Shown piece after piece: positions 44,154-52,275 of a DNA stretch of 64,000 nucleotides. Made by a program: the position numbers and the translations under genes. The stretch is from JAAYZQ01 sp034428935 (lineage in GTDB: Bacteria; Chloroflexota; Anaerolineae; JAAYZQ01), in assembly GCA_034428935.1 (NCBI GenBank), contig DAOUHB010000076.1:14933-78932 (forward strand). Direction: 5' to 3'. Each line of letters begins with the position of its first letter. The stretch's first letter is position 1. The notes below the pieces were generated by a model. That model did no database searches. It was not told the origin of the DNA and worked only from the letters and a program-made list of their open reading frames with translations.

Positions 44154-44182
44154 ATTATAGCGCAAACCAGCTTCAATGTCCG
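44154..44182 (-). promoter_or_regulatory. Promoter for the small hypothetical gene
   Basis: On the minus strand, CGGACA (44177-44182), a 17-base spacer, and a perfect TATAAT (44154-44159). Confidence 0.5.
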
Positions 44183-44297
44183 CTGTTCCAAGCTACGTCA
44201 CTGGGTGGTCATACTCTTGAGTGCATTACAACTACACAGAGAGGGTCAGCCAGAAGATCAGTTTGAGTAAACACCATCTTGGAGGGCGCACTGCAAA

Positions 44298-44326
44298 TTG
44301 ACGGCCGGCCCAAAGTATGCTAAACT
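44298..44326 (+). promoter_or_regulatory. Promoter for the patatin-like gene
   Basis: TTGACG (44298-44303), a 17-base spacer, TAAACT (44321-44326), 36 bases before the ATG. Confidence 0.5.
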
Positions 44327-44362
44327 CGCAAGGACACTCCACGAGGGAACCGGGGGTGAGGC

Positions 44363-45328
44363 ATGGACGCCAAAACAGACAAGCGGATACTGGTCCTTTC
44401 CGGTGGAGGAGGTCGAGGCGCTTACCACCTGGGGGTGCTCCAATACCTGGAGGAGGTGGACTGGAAGCCCGATGTGATCATCGGCTCGTCGGTGGGGGCC
44501 GTCAACGCCGCCGCCCTGGGCTCGGGGATCACGGTCGCCGGTCTGCGCGAGCGCTGGATGGACCTCACTTCCGGGGATGTACAGAAGATGCGCATCGACG
44601 ACGTGATCCTCGACAACGTGCTCTATCGCCGGGATCACGTCTTTGACCTGACCCCCTGGCCAGAGACCCTCCTTGGCTGCTCCAGGAAGTGGCGGGATCG
44701 GCCCTGGTTCCGGCCAGAGGTGATCAACGCTCACGACGCACCCTTTGAGGTGCACGTGACGGCGGTCAATGCCAACACGACGCGGCTGGAGTTTTTTACC
44801 AATCGAAGCGACGGGGGCCTGCGACTGGAGCATATCCTGGCCAGCTTTAGCATCCCCTTGTGGTACGGCCCTTTCCAGATCGACGGTGTGCCGTACTGGG
44901 ATGGCGGCACCCTGGCCAACACCCCTTTCCGCAAGGCCCTGGAGCTGGACGGGACCGAGATCGTGGTCGTCACCATGGTCCCCTGGCCCGAGCGCCCGGT
45001 GCGCAGCAGCACGCGCCCGGGCTACGTGACCGATCTCGACGAGCAGCTCCTGGTGGTCGTCCAGGAGCTGTGGAACGCCTTTGAGCCCGCCCTGGATGCC
45101 ATGCTGACGGAAACGGTGTGGCGGGATTACCTGTTGTACAAGCTCGAGTGTGAGACGGGGCAATATCCGGGCCTGAAGTGGCTGGAGATCGTGGCCCCGG
45201 ACCGCTATCTAACCGTAGGACTGATGACTCATTACCAGGCAGAGTATCACCGCCACCTGATGGAGCTGGGATACTGGGATGCGCGGAAGGACCTGTCGCG
45301 GGTGTTGGGGCAGCCGAGGGGGTCCTGA
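44363..45328 (+). CDS. Patatin-like phospholipase
   Basis: A 321-residue patatin-fold lipid acyl hydrolase. The oxyanion-hole motif is LSGGGGRGAYHLGVLQYL (about 12-29), the nucleophile Ser lies in DVIIGSSVGAVNAAAL (GxSxG, about 39-54), and the catalytic Asp in VPYWDGGTLANTPF (DGG, about 179-181). The set is complete, so it should be active on phospholipid or other lipid esters. There is no signal peptide or membrane segment, so it is probably cytoplasmic. It precedes rluB by 21 bases. Confidence 0.92.
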   Translation: MDAKTDKRILVLSGGGGRGAYHLGVLQYLEEVDWKPDVIIGSSVGAVNAAALGSGITVAGLRERWMDLTSGDVQKMRIDDVILDNVLYRRDHVFDLTPWPETLLGCSRKWRDRPWFRPEVINAHDAPFEVHVTAVNANTTRLEFFTNRSDGGLRLEHILASFSIPLWYGPFQIDGVPYWDGGTLANTPFRKALELDGTEIVVVTMVPWPERPVRSSTRPGYVTDLDEQLLVVVQELWNAFEPALDAMLTETVWRDYLLYKLECETGQYPGLKWLEIVAPDRYLTVGLMTHYQAEYHRHLMELGYWDARKDLSRVLGQPRGS

Positions 45329-45349
45329 GCGGGTCTGCAACCAGAGGTC

Positions 45350-46126
45350 ATGTCAGAAGATCATTTAGAACGTTTACAGAAGTTTTTGGCCCAGGCCGGA
45401 GTGGCCTCGCGGCGCCAGTCGGAAGAGCTGATACGCGAAGGTAGGGTTACGGTCAACGGGCGTGTCGTCACCCAACTGGGCACCAAGGTCAATCCGGCGC
45501 GCGACCAGGTGCGCGTGGACGGCCGGCGGATTCAACTCGCCCGGGAGCACGTGTACATCGTGCTCAACAAGCCGCGGGGCGTCCTGTCGACCATGCAGGA
45601 TTCGCGCGGGCGCCAGGCCCTGGGAGACCTGGTGTCGGTGCCGGCCCGGTTGTATCCTGTGGGTCGCCTGGATGCCGCCAGCGAGGGCTTGATCCTCCTC
45701 ACGGACGATGGCGAGCTGGCCAACCTCCTCACTCATCCCCGGTATGGCCACGACAAGGAGTATCGCGTGGTGGTCAACGGCCGCCTCTCGGAGGAGACGC
45801 TGGAGACCTGGCGACACGGAATGCTGTTGGACGGCAAGAAAACCGCTCCGGCCCGCGTGGAGGTCCTTGGCACCCGGAAGGACACGACGCTGCTGCGGGT
45901 GACCATGCGCGAGGGCCGCAAGCGCCAGATCCGGCGCGTGGCCGAGACGTTGGGGCATCCCGTGATCGAGCTGACGCGAACGCGCCTGGGGCCGCTGGAC
46001 CTGGGCATGCTGGACGTGGGGCAGTGGCGTTACCTGACGGCCAAGGAGATCGGCAGCCTGGCCGCGCTAAAGATGCGGGCGCAGAAAACGGCCAGTCCTG
46101 CTCGAAGGCGCCGCAAAGGGCGATGA
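45350..46126 (+). CDS. rluB: Pseudouridine synthase RluB/RsuA family
   Basis: A 258-residue enzyme with an N-terminal S4 RNA-binding domain (ERLQKFLAQAGVASRRQSEELIREGRVTVNG) and a catalytic domain with the active Asp in YPVGRLDAASEGLILLT, then EGRKRQIRRVAETLGHPV. It should isomerise a uridine in 23S rRNA, by analogy with RluB at position 2605. A basic C-terminal tail follows. Its position directly before cmk is common. Confidence 0.92.
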   Translation: MSEDHLERLQKFLAQAGVASRRQSEELIREGRVTVNGRVVTQLGTKVNPARDQVRVDGRRIQLAREHVYIVLNKPRGVLSTMQDSRGRQALGDLVSVPARLYPVGRLDAASEGLILLTDDGELANLLTHPRYGHDKEYRVVVNGRLSEETLETWRHGMLLDGKKTAPARVEVLGTRKDTTLLRVTMREGRKRQIRRVAETLGHPVIELTRTRLGPLDLGMLDVGQWRYLTAKEIGSLAALKMRAQKTASPARRRRKGR

Positions 46127-46160
46127 TCTATCATACAACGGGAGCAAGGAGGCACCATTC

Positions 46161-46850
46161 TTGAAGGCAATGTCCGTCATCGCCATCGACGGCCCGGCGG
46201 CTTCGGGCAAGAGCACCATCGGCCGGCTGCTGGCCGAGGAGCTTGGTTACGTCTACCTGGATACCGGCGTCATGTACCGGGCAGTCACCTGGGCAGCACT
46301 GGTCCGGCACATCCCTATCGAAGATGAAGAGGCCGTGACCGGGCTGGCGAGGACGCTGCGCATCGACGTCCTGCGGCCCACCATCGACGACGGCCGCCAG
46401 TGCACGGTCCTCGTGGATGGGCAGGACGTGACGTGGGACATCCGGCGACCGGAGGTGGACCATGGCGTGTCGCCGGTGTCGGCCTATGCGGGCGTCCGGG
46501 AGGCCCTTACCGAGGAACAGCGTCGCATGGGCTGGCAGGGGCGCATCGTCATGGTCGGCAGGGACATTGGCACCGTCGTCCTGCCCAACGCGGACCTGAA
46601 AATCTACCTGGATGCTACCCTGGAGGAGCGTGCCGGACGGCGTTATCGAGAGATCCTGGCGCGCGGCGAGCCGGCTGTGCTGGCCGATGTGTTGGCGGCG
46701 GTGCGGCGGCGCGACGAGATCGACAGCAGTCGCGCCCTGGCTCCCCTCCAGCCCGCGGAAGACGCGGTGGTCGTCGACACCACGTTTCTTTCCGTCGAGC
46801 AGGTGCTGGAGCGGGTGTTGGCCCTGGCGAACGGCGGGCCCAAGCGCTGA
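46161..46850 (+). CDS. cmk: Cytidylate kinase
   Basis: A 229-residue (d)CMP kinase: P-loop IAIDGPAASGKSTIGRLLA (about 7-25), LDTGVMYRAVTWAAL, and MVGRDIGTVVLPNADLKIYLDA. It phosphorylates CMP/dCMP with ATP. The TTG at 46161 was selected because AAGGAGG lies 8 bases upstream. The gene ends in a textbook terminator. Confidence 0.95.
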   Translation: MKAMSVIAIDGPAASGKSTIGRLLAEELGYVYLDTGVMYRAVTWAALVRHIPIEDEEAVTGLARTLRIDVLRPTIDDGRQCTVLVDGQDVTWDIRRPEVDHGVSPVSAYAGVREALTEEQRRMGWQGRIVMVGRDIGTVVLPNADLKIYLDATLEERAGRRYREILARGEPAVLADVLAAVRRRDEIDSSRALAPLQPAEDAVVVDTTFLSVEQVLERVLALANGGPKR

Positions 46851-46876
46851 GAGAGACGTGAAATTCGAGGGCAAGG

Positions 46877-46905
46877 ATGCCCGGGAAATTTCCCGGGCAT
46901 TTTTT
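46877..46905 (+). terminator. Rho-independent terminator after cmk
   Basis: ATGCCCGGGAAA (46877-46888) and TTTCCCGGGCAT (46889-46900) form a perfect inverted repeat (effectively a 10-bp stem with an AATT loop), followed by a run of T to 46905. Confidence 0.93.
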
Positions 46906-46943
46906 GCCCCTTGGCAGAAGGAAACAGCCTTTTTGAGGTGAGG

Positions 46944-48323
46944 GTGTCGAAACCACGTGGCGTGATCGAATCGGTCGCACCGGGCAGCGTGGGCGAGGAG
47001 CTGGGGCTCCGGCCCGGCGACGTCCTGCTGGCCATCAACGGCCAGCCCGTGAGGGACGTCATTGACGTCCAGTTCTATGGCGCCGAAGAGGTCCTGGAGC
47101 TCGCCGTGGAGCGCGATGGCGAGGAATGGCTGTTCGAGGGCGAGCGGGAGTACGGCGAGGAGCTGGGCCTGTCCTTCGTCCATCCCACCTTTGACGTCGA
47201 TATCCGGCGCTGCGCCAACAATTGCGACTTTTGCTTTGTCAAGCAGAACGCCCCCGGCATGCGCAAGTCGCTGTACATCAAGGACGACGACTATCGCTAT
47301 TCTTTTCTCTTTGGGCATTTCGTGACGCTGACCAACCTGACCGACGAGGACTGGGACCGGCTGGAGGAACAGCGTCTGAGCCCGCTTTACGTATCGGTGC
47401 ATGCCACCGACCCGGAGCTGCGGCGCCGGTTCCTGTCGCGCAAAGCCGCCCCCGACGTCCTGGATCAGCTCCGGCGCCTGGCCGGGCTGGACATCGAGGT
47501 GCACACGCAGGTGGTCCTGGTGCCGGGCCTGAACGATGGCGAGCACCTGGAGCGCACCGTCCGCGATCTGGGAGCGATGCGGGGCCATCCCGTGGCCTCG
47601 GTCGGCGTGGTGCCGGTGGGGTTGACCCGGTATCACCCGGGCCGCTGCCGCACGTACACCCCCGCCGAGTCGCGAGCCTTGCTGGGCCAGGTGCAGCCCT
47701 GGCGCGAGGCAAACCGCAAGCGTTGGGGCTTGGCCTTTGTCTACCCTTCCGACGAGTGGTACCTGGTGGCCGGCCTCGAGGTGCCTCCTGCCCGTGCCTA
47801 CGATGGTTTTCCCCAGGTGGAGAACGGCGTGGGCATGGTACGCCGTCTGCTGGACGAGTGGCAGGCGCTCAAGGGGAACTTGCCCGGCCGGCAGCTCCGG
47901 CCGGCGACGCTGGCCTGCGGCACGCTCATTGCCCCCGTGCTGCGCGACATCGTGGACGAGCTCAACGAGCTGGCCGGGGCGAATTGGCGCCTGGTGCCCG
48001 TGGTGAACGAGTTCTTTGGGCCGGTGACCACCGTTTCCGGCCTGTTGACCGGGCAGGACGTGGCCGCCGCCCTGCGGCGGGGGCCGGAGCCCCCGGGCGA
48101 GGTGGCGTTGCTGCCCCGGGCGATGTTTACCGGGCGGTACGGCGGGGGCACGGCGCCGCCCGGCACAACCCTGGACGAGATGCACATCTCGGACATCGAA
48201 GCCGAACTGGGCGTGCCGGTGCGGATGGCGGGCACGATGGCCGAAGCCCTGGCCGCCAGCGTGGAGCCCCACGGAGAGATGGTTGCCGGCGAGCCGCACC
48301 CGGCTGGTTCCACGGAAAGGTAA
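46944..48323 (+). CDS. PDZ-radical SAM DUF512 protein
   Basis: About 459 residues. An N-terminal PDZ domain (RGVIESVAPGSVGEELGLRPGDVLLAINGQPVRD) precedes a radical SAM core with CxxxCxxC as RRCANNCDFCFVKQ, then SFLFGHFVTLTNL and SVHATDPELRR, and a C-terminal DUF512 domain ending near TLDEMHISDIEAELGVPV. The family has been described as Fe-S oxidoreductases distantly related to NifB; the reaction is unknown. It often sits near the GTPase der, which is not seen here. The start is uncertain: GTG 46944 is preferred, with GTG 46938 and TTG 46911 as alternatives, all just after the cmk terminator. Confidence 0.87.
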   Translation: MSKPRGVIESVAPGSVGEELGLRPGDVLLAINGQPVRDVIDVQFYGAEEVLELAVERDGEEWLFEGEREYGEELGLSFVHPTFDVDIRRCANNCDFCFVKQNAPGMRKSLYIKDDDYRYSFLFGHFVTLTNLTDEDWDRLEEQRLSPLYVSVHATDPELRRRFLSRKAAPDVLDQLRRLAGLDIEVHTQVVLVPGLNDGEHLERTVRDLGAMRGHPVASVGVVPVGLTRYHPGRCRTYTPAESRALLGQVQPWREANRKRWGLAFVYPSDEWYLVAGLEVPPARAYDGFPQVENGVGMVRRLLDEWQALKGNLPGRQLRPATLACGTLIAPVLRDIVDELNELAGANWRLVPVVNEFFGPVTTVSGLLTGQDVAAALRRGPEPPGEVALLPRAMFTGRYGGGTAPPGTTLDEMHISDIEAELGVPVRMAGTMAEALAASVEPHGEMVAGEPHPAGSTER

Positions 48324-48345
48324 CGGTGCCGAGGCGTATCGTTCG

Positions 48346-48669
48346 CTAGCGGTAATCCTCGCGTACCGGGTGCCAGGCGTCGATGACGCGACATGGCTCG
48401 TCGAGGATGACCGCGCTGTGGGGCACCTCGGGTGGGATCAGGACGCCGTCGCCGGCCCGCAGCACGCGCTTTTCTCCGTCCAGCTCAAAGGTCAGGCTGC
48501 CCGATACGACCCAGGTGATCTGCTGGTGGGGATGGTGGTGTCCGGGGATGACGGCCCGTGGCTCAAAGTCGAAAAAGGTGAGCATGACCCCTTCCAGGTA
48601 CGCGGCGCGGCGCTTGACGCCGGGCAGCATGTCGGTCACCGGCAGCTCGTCTAGCGTGAAATAGCCCAT
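48346..48669 (-). CDS. Small cupin-domain protein
   Basis: A 107-residue single-domain cupin: metal-binding motif 1 is PGHHHPHQQITWVVSG (about 42-57) and motif 2 is LIPPEVPHSAVIL (about 77-89), preceded by GVMLTFFDFEPRAVI. Such proteins bind a divalent metal and may be small dioxygenases, isomerases or ligand sensors. It is the last gene of the leftward redox locus, 11 bases after the OsmC-like selenoprotein gene, so it may help handle peroxide or sulfur species. No substrate can be assigned. Confidence 0.85.
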   Translation of the reverse strand: MGYFTLDELPVTDMLPGVKRRAAYLEGVMLTFFDFEPRAVIPGHHHPHQQITWVVSGSLTFELDGEKRVLRAGDGVLIPPEVPHSAVILDEPCRVIDAWHPVREDYR

Positions 48670-48680
48670 TGTTCGCCTCC

Positions 48681-49115
48681 CTACGCTGTTGTCCCTGGCG
48701 CGTCGGCCAGGTTGTCCTGGAACTCGATGTTGCCGCGGAGCATCTTGTGCACCTCGCAGCGGCGGGCCGAGTTGTACAGGATGGCCCGCTCCCGCGACGA
48801 AAGCCCCTCGCCCAGGTCGAGGTTTGTGATGAACCGGGTGTTGGCCCCCATTCCCACAAATTCCGTCACGCCCTGCACGGTGGCGCCCAGCCGCGTAACC
48901 GCGATCCCCTTGCTGGCGGCAACCGCCGCCATGGTGAGGACCATTCAAGAGCCCAGGGCGGCGGCCACCAGCTCCAGGGGGCAAAAGCCCGAGCCCGGGC
49001 GCCCGGTGTTTGTACGCTGGTCGGCTTCAAAGCTGCGATCGCCGGCGGTGATGCGCACTTTGTCGCCGCCAAGGTAGGTGGTGGTTACCAGATTCTCAAG
49101 GACCAGGTCGCTCAT
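48681..49115 (-). CDS. OsmC-like selenoprotein (in-frame TGA read as selenocysteine, Sec57)
   Basis: Read through one in-frame TGA (48945-48947), this is a 144-residue OsmC/YhfA-type thiol peroxidase-like protein. The TGA is codon 57 in CPLELVAAALGS-Sec-MVLTMAAVAASKG, exactly where OsmC proteins have the peroxidatic Cys (PxELxxAALGSC). The second, resolving Cys is present in SARRCEVHKML (Cys120). Both sides of the TGA are required for a complete fold; downstream alone lacks the N-terminal strands. A hairpin at 48914-48931 is a good SECIS candidate. ATG 49115 has AAGGAG upstream. OsmC-like proteins are a known but uncommon selenoprotein family. It should reduce organic hydroperoxides or related species. 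Confidence 0.85.
48914..48931 (-). promoter_or_regulatory. Candidate bacterial SECIS element in the OsmC-like gene
   Basis: On the mRNA, 13 bases after the UGA, TGGCGGC and GCCGCCA form a perfect 7-bp stem with the loop GGUU. Bacterial SECIS elements are short hairpins at this distance with a G-U-containing apical loop that binds SelB. Confidence 0.65.
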
Positions 49116-49169
49116 AGGCCAACTCTCCTTAACCCCGCGGGCGCGCGGTCGCTCGCATCCCGGAAAGAA

Positions 49170-49198
49170 GTGGCGCCAGGCGGGTGCCCTGGCGCCAC
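49170..49198 (-). terminator. Terminator or attenuator between hdrA and the OsmC-like gene
   Basis: GTGGCGCCAGG and CCTGGCGCCAC form a perfect 11-bp stem with a 7-base loop; on the minus strand it is followed by TTCTTT. It lies just after the hdrA stop and before the OsmC-like start, so it may end the long operon or lower expression of the last two genes. Confidence 0.7.
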
Positions 49199-49219
49199 GC
49201 GTAAGTCATCCTTCGATCC

Positions 49220-51784
49220 TTACCTGGCGCGCTTGAGCCAGCGCACGCTGTTGGACCGGCATTCGGGGCAGATCCTTTCCATATTGGCGCTGTAGTAGCC
49301 CTGCCAGTGGTGCCCGCAGCGCACGCAGGCAAACTCGGCGTCCTGCTTCTCGTCCGACTCTTTCGGGTTGCGTGGCCCGGGCACCCGGGCCTGGGCCAAC
49401 AGGCTGCGAGTTTGCTCGATCTCTTCGGCAGCAACCGACTGGCGCTTTTTTTCGGCTTCCTTCATGATCGTCTGCCAGCGGGCTCCCTCGGCGGCCGAGC
49501 ACCATTCCAGGAGCAGGCGCTCGGGGCGCAGGCCGGCCTTCTCCAGGCCGTCCCACAGCCCATCCAGGCGCCGGACCGTGCTCCTGTTGGCGTCGATGTA
49601 GTGACAGTCGACATAGTGGCAGCCGGAAATCAGCACCACAGGCGCACCCTTCTTGAAGGCGTACCACACGAACTCGGGGTTCACCCGGCCCGAGCACATG
49701 GTGCGGATGATGCGCGCGTTGGGCGGGTAGGCCATGCGGCCCACGCCGGCCGTGTCGGCGCCGGCATAGGAGCACCAGTTGCAGGCAAAGGTGACCACCT
49801 TGTCCTGTGGGTCCTCTTCCAGGATGGCGTCGAGTTGGGCATAGATCGCCTGGTCGTTAAAGTGCCTCATCTGGATGGCCGAGAACTTGCACTCGGCGGC
49901 GCAGGTGCCACAGCCGGCGCAGGCAGCGCTGGTTACGCGCGCCGGTGACTTTTTCTCCCACTGGATGGCGCCAAAGGGGCAGACGTCGGCGCACTGGCCG
50001 CACATCTTGCACAGGTCCTCGTCCACGACGGCGGTGATGGCCTCGACGGCGAATTTGGACTTGTTCAGCAGAATCGAAGCCCGCGAGGCCGCGGCGCTGG
50101 CCTGGGTGACACTTTCGCGCACGTCCTTGGGGCTCTCGGCCGCACCGGCGATAAAGATGCCCTTCGTCGGGGTATCCACCGGCCGGAGCTTGGGATGGGC
50201 CTCTTTCAGGAAGCCGCTCGGCGCCCGCGACAGGCTGACCATCTGGCGGATCGCCTCGGTTTCCGTGGCCGGCGTGGCGCCCACCGAGAGCACCAGCATG
50301 TCCACCTCGTGGGTCTCCAGGCGGTTGGCCATGGTATTCTCCACGGTCACGTGCAGGTTACCGGTGGCCGGGTCCTCGCGGACCTCGCCCGGGATGCCCC
50401 GGATGTAGCGCACGCCGTTGCTCTTGCTGCGCATCAACAGCTCTTCGAAGCCCTTGCCAAAGGCGCGCAGGTCCATGTAAAAGACCGTGATGTCGGTGTC
50501 GGGATAGTTGTCCTTGATGTACTGGGCGGCCTTGACGGTGTTCATGCAGCAGATGTTGGAGCAGTAGGGATTGCCCCGCTCCGGGTCCTGGGTACGGGAG
50601 CCGACGCACTGGACAAACCCCAACCGCCTGGGACGCTCCAGGTCGCTGGGCCGGCCAAAATGGCCCTCCAGCGGCCCCCCGGTGCTGACCAGCCGCTCCA
50701 ACTCCATGCTGGTTACCACGTTGGGATAACGGGTGTAGCCGTACTCGTCCAGGCCGGCCGGATCGTAGACGTTCATCCCGGTGGCGACGATGACGCTGCC
50801 CACCTCCAGGCTCAGGATCTCGTCCTGCATATCAAAGTCGATGCACTTTTTCTCGCAGGCCTCGATACACTTGCCGCAGGCAATGGGGTTTTGCCCCAGG
50901 CACTCGTCGCCCGACACGATGTAGGACGACGGTACGGCCTGGGGGAAGGGAATGTGGATCGCCTTGCGGGTGCCGAGTCCCATCTGGAACTCGTCGGGCA
51001 CGACCACGGGACACACAACCGCACAGTCGCCGCAGGAGGTGCACTCATCCTCGTTGACGTAGCGGGCCTTCTTGCGTACGCGCACCTTGAAGTTGCCAAC
51101 GTAACCGGAAACGTCCTCTACCTCGGAATAGGTCAGGAGCTTGATATTGGGATGTCGACCGACATCCATCATTTTGGGCCCCAGAATTCATATGCTACAT
51201 TCTATATCCGGGTAGACCTTGTCCAGTTGGGCCATAATGCCACCGATGGAGGGCTTTTTCTCCACCAGGTAGACAGGATGGCCGGCGTCGGCCAGGTCGA
51301 GGGCCGCCTGAATGCCTGCTACCCCACCGCCGACGACGAGGGCAGCGTCGGTGACCGAAATCTGCTCCTCGTCCTGGGGATAGAGCCACCGGGCGCGCGA
51401 GACGGCCACCTTCACAATGTCCTTGGCCTTGCGCGTGGCCGCGGCGCGGTCGCCAGGCGTCACCCACGAGCAGTGCTCTCGGATGTTGGCCATCTCCAGG
51501 AGGTAGGGGTTCAACCCCGCTCCCTGGATGCACTGCCGGAAGATGGGCTCGTAGGAGGCCGGCGAGCACGAAGCGACCACCACGCGGTTGAGATTGTGCT
51601 CGTAGATGGCCCGCTGGATCTCTTGCTGGCCGGGGTCAGCGCAGGTGTACTTGTTGCGGATGGCCGCAACCACGTTGGGCAAGGTGCCAGCGTACTCGCG
51701 CACCGCTTCGGTGTCCACCGCCCCGGCAATGTTCGATCCGCAGTCGCACACGAACACGCCGATGCGCAAATTATCTGCAGGCAA
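49220..51784 (-). CDS. hdrA: Heterodisulfide reductase subunit A, selenoprotein (Sec199), fused to an MvhD domain
   Basis: Read through one in-frame TGA (51188-51190) this is an 854-residue HdrA. Order: N-terminal HdrA domain (IGVFVCDCGSNIAG), FAD Rossmann motif VVGGGVAGIQAALDLADAG (about 150-168), MAQLDKVYPDIECSI-Sec-ILGPKMMDVGRHPN, where Sec199 replaces the second Cys of the canonical CSxCILTPKM, two 4Fe-4S ferredoxin modules (CTSCGDCAVVCP; CGKCIEACEKKC), a C-terminal pair (CKMCGQCADVCP; CAGCGTCAAECK), an MvhD domain from about 668 (CNWCSYAGAD, MCSGRV, GCHYVDCHY) and a C-terminal zinc ribbon (CVRCG, CPEC). HdrA carries the bifurcating flavin. The TTG at 51784 has AAGGAGG 5 bases upstream. 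Sec at this position is known in other HdrA proteins. Confidence 0.92.
51150..51167 (-). promoter_or_regulatory. Candidate bacterial SECIS element in hdrA
   Basis: About 20 bases after the UGA, GGATGTC and GACATCC form a 7-bp stem with the loop GGUC, close to the AGGUCU loop of the E. coli fdhF element. Position and loop fit SelB recognition. Confidence 0.68.
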
Positions 51785-51804
51785 TGTGTCCTCCTTCTCT
51801 ATAC

Positions 51805-52275
51805 CTATTGTCCCTGATCGCGCTGCCACTGCTCGAAGCGATGGCCGCGGATATAGTCCTTGTCCTTTGCCGCCCGCCGGTTGCGGGTCGCCTCCTCCAC
51901 TGCTTCGCGGACAGTCTTGCGAAACTCTTCTGACGCAAACTGCTCCTTGCGGAAAAAGTCAAAGGCGTGGAACTCGCGGAAGGCCTTGCGTTGCAGCTCC
52001 ATCGTTCCATGCCCGCTGATCATGATCACACAGGTGAAGGGATGATCGCGGCGGATCTCGGCCAGGAGGCGCATGCCCTCTTCGTTGCTCTCGTCGGTCT
52101 CTACCAGGCGAATGTCGAGGATGGCCAGGTCAAGACCCGAGGTCTCGGCCAGGTACTGGCGGGCCGCCTGTGCGGTGCCCACCGCCTCGATCTCGTGTCC
52201 CTCGCGCTGGAGGATGCCCTTCAGCAGATCGCGCCAATCGGCGAAATCCTCGACGATTAGAATTTTGCCTCGCAT
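51805..52275 (-). CDS. Stand-alone response regulator (CheY-like receiver)
   Basis: A 156-residue receiver domain without an output domain. Visible: KILIVEDFADWRDLLKGIL with the acidic pair, the phospho-acceptor Asp in LDLAILDIRLVETDES (about 53), the switch Ser in CVIMISGHGTMEL and the Lys in FDFFRKEQF. The last 35 residues are a basic, charged tail (RRAAKDKDYIRGHRF). It starts inside the end of the histidine-kinase gene (19-base overlap), so the two form a coupled two-component pair placed inside an Hdr operon. Target unknown; it may signal by protein contact. Confidence 0.9.
   Translation of the reverse strand: MRGKILIVEDFADWRDLLKGILQREGHEIEAVGTAQAARQYLAETSGLDLAILDIRLVETDESNEEGMRLLAEIRRDHPFTCVIMISGHGTMELQRKAFREFHAFDFFRKEQFASEEFRKTVREAVEEATRNRRAAKDKDYIRGHRFEQWQRDQGQ

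Noticed and set aside
48945..51190. The two in-frame TGA codons as ordinary nonsense mutations or assembly errors
   Set aside because: Both fall exactly on a conserved redox Cys, the flanking frames are intact, and each has a suitably placed GGU-loop hairpin. Chance mutation at two such sites in one locus is improbable, though raw reads and Sec machinery should be checked.
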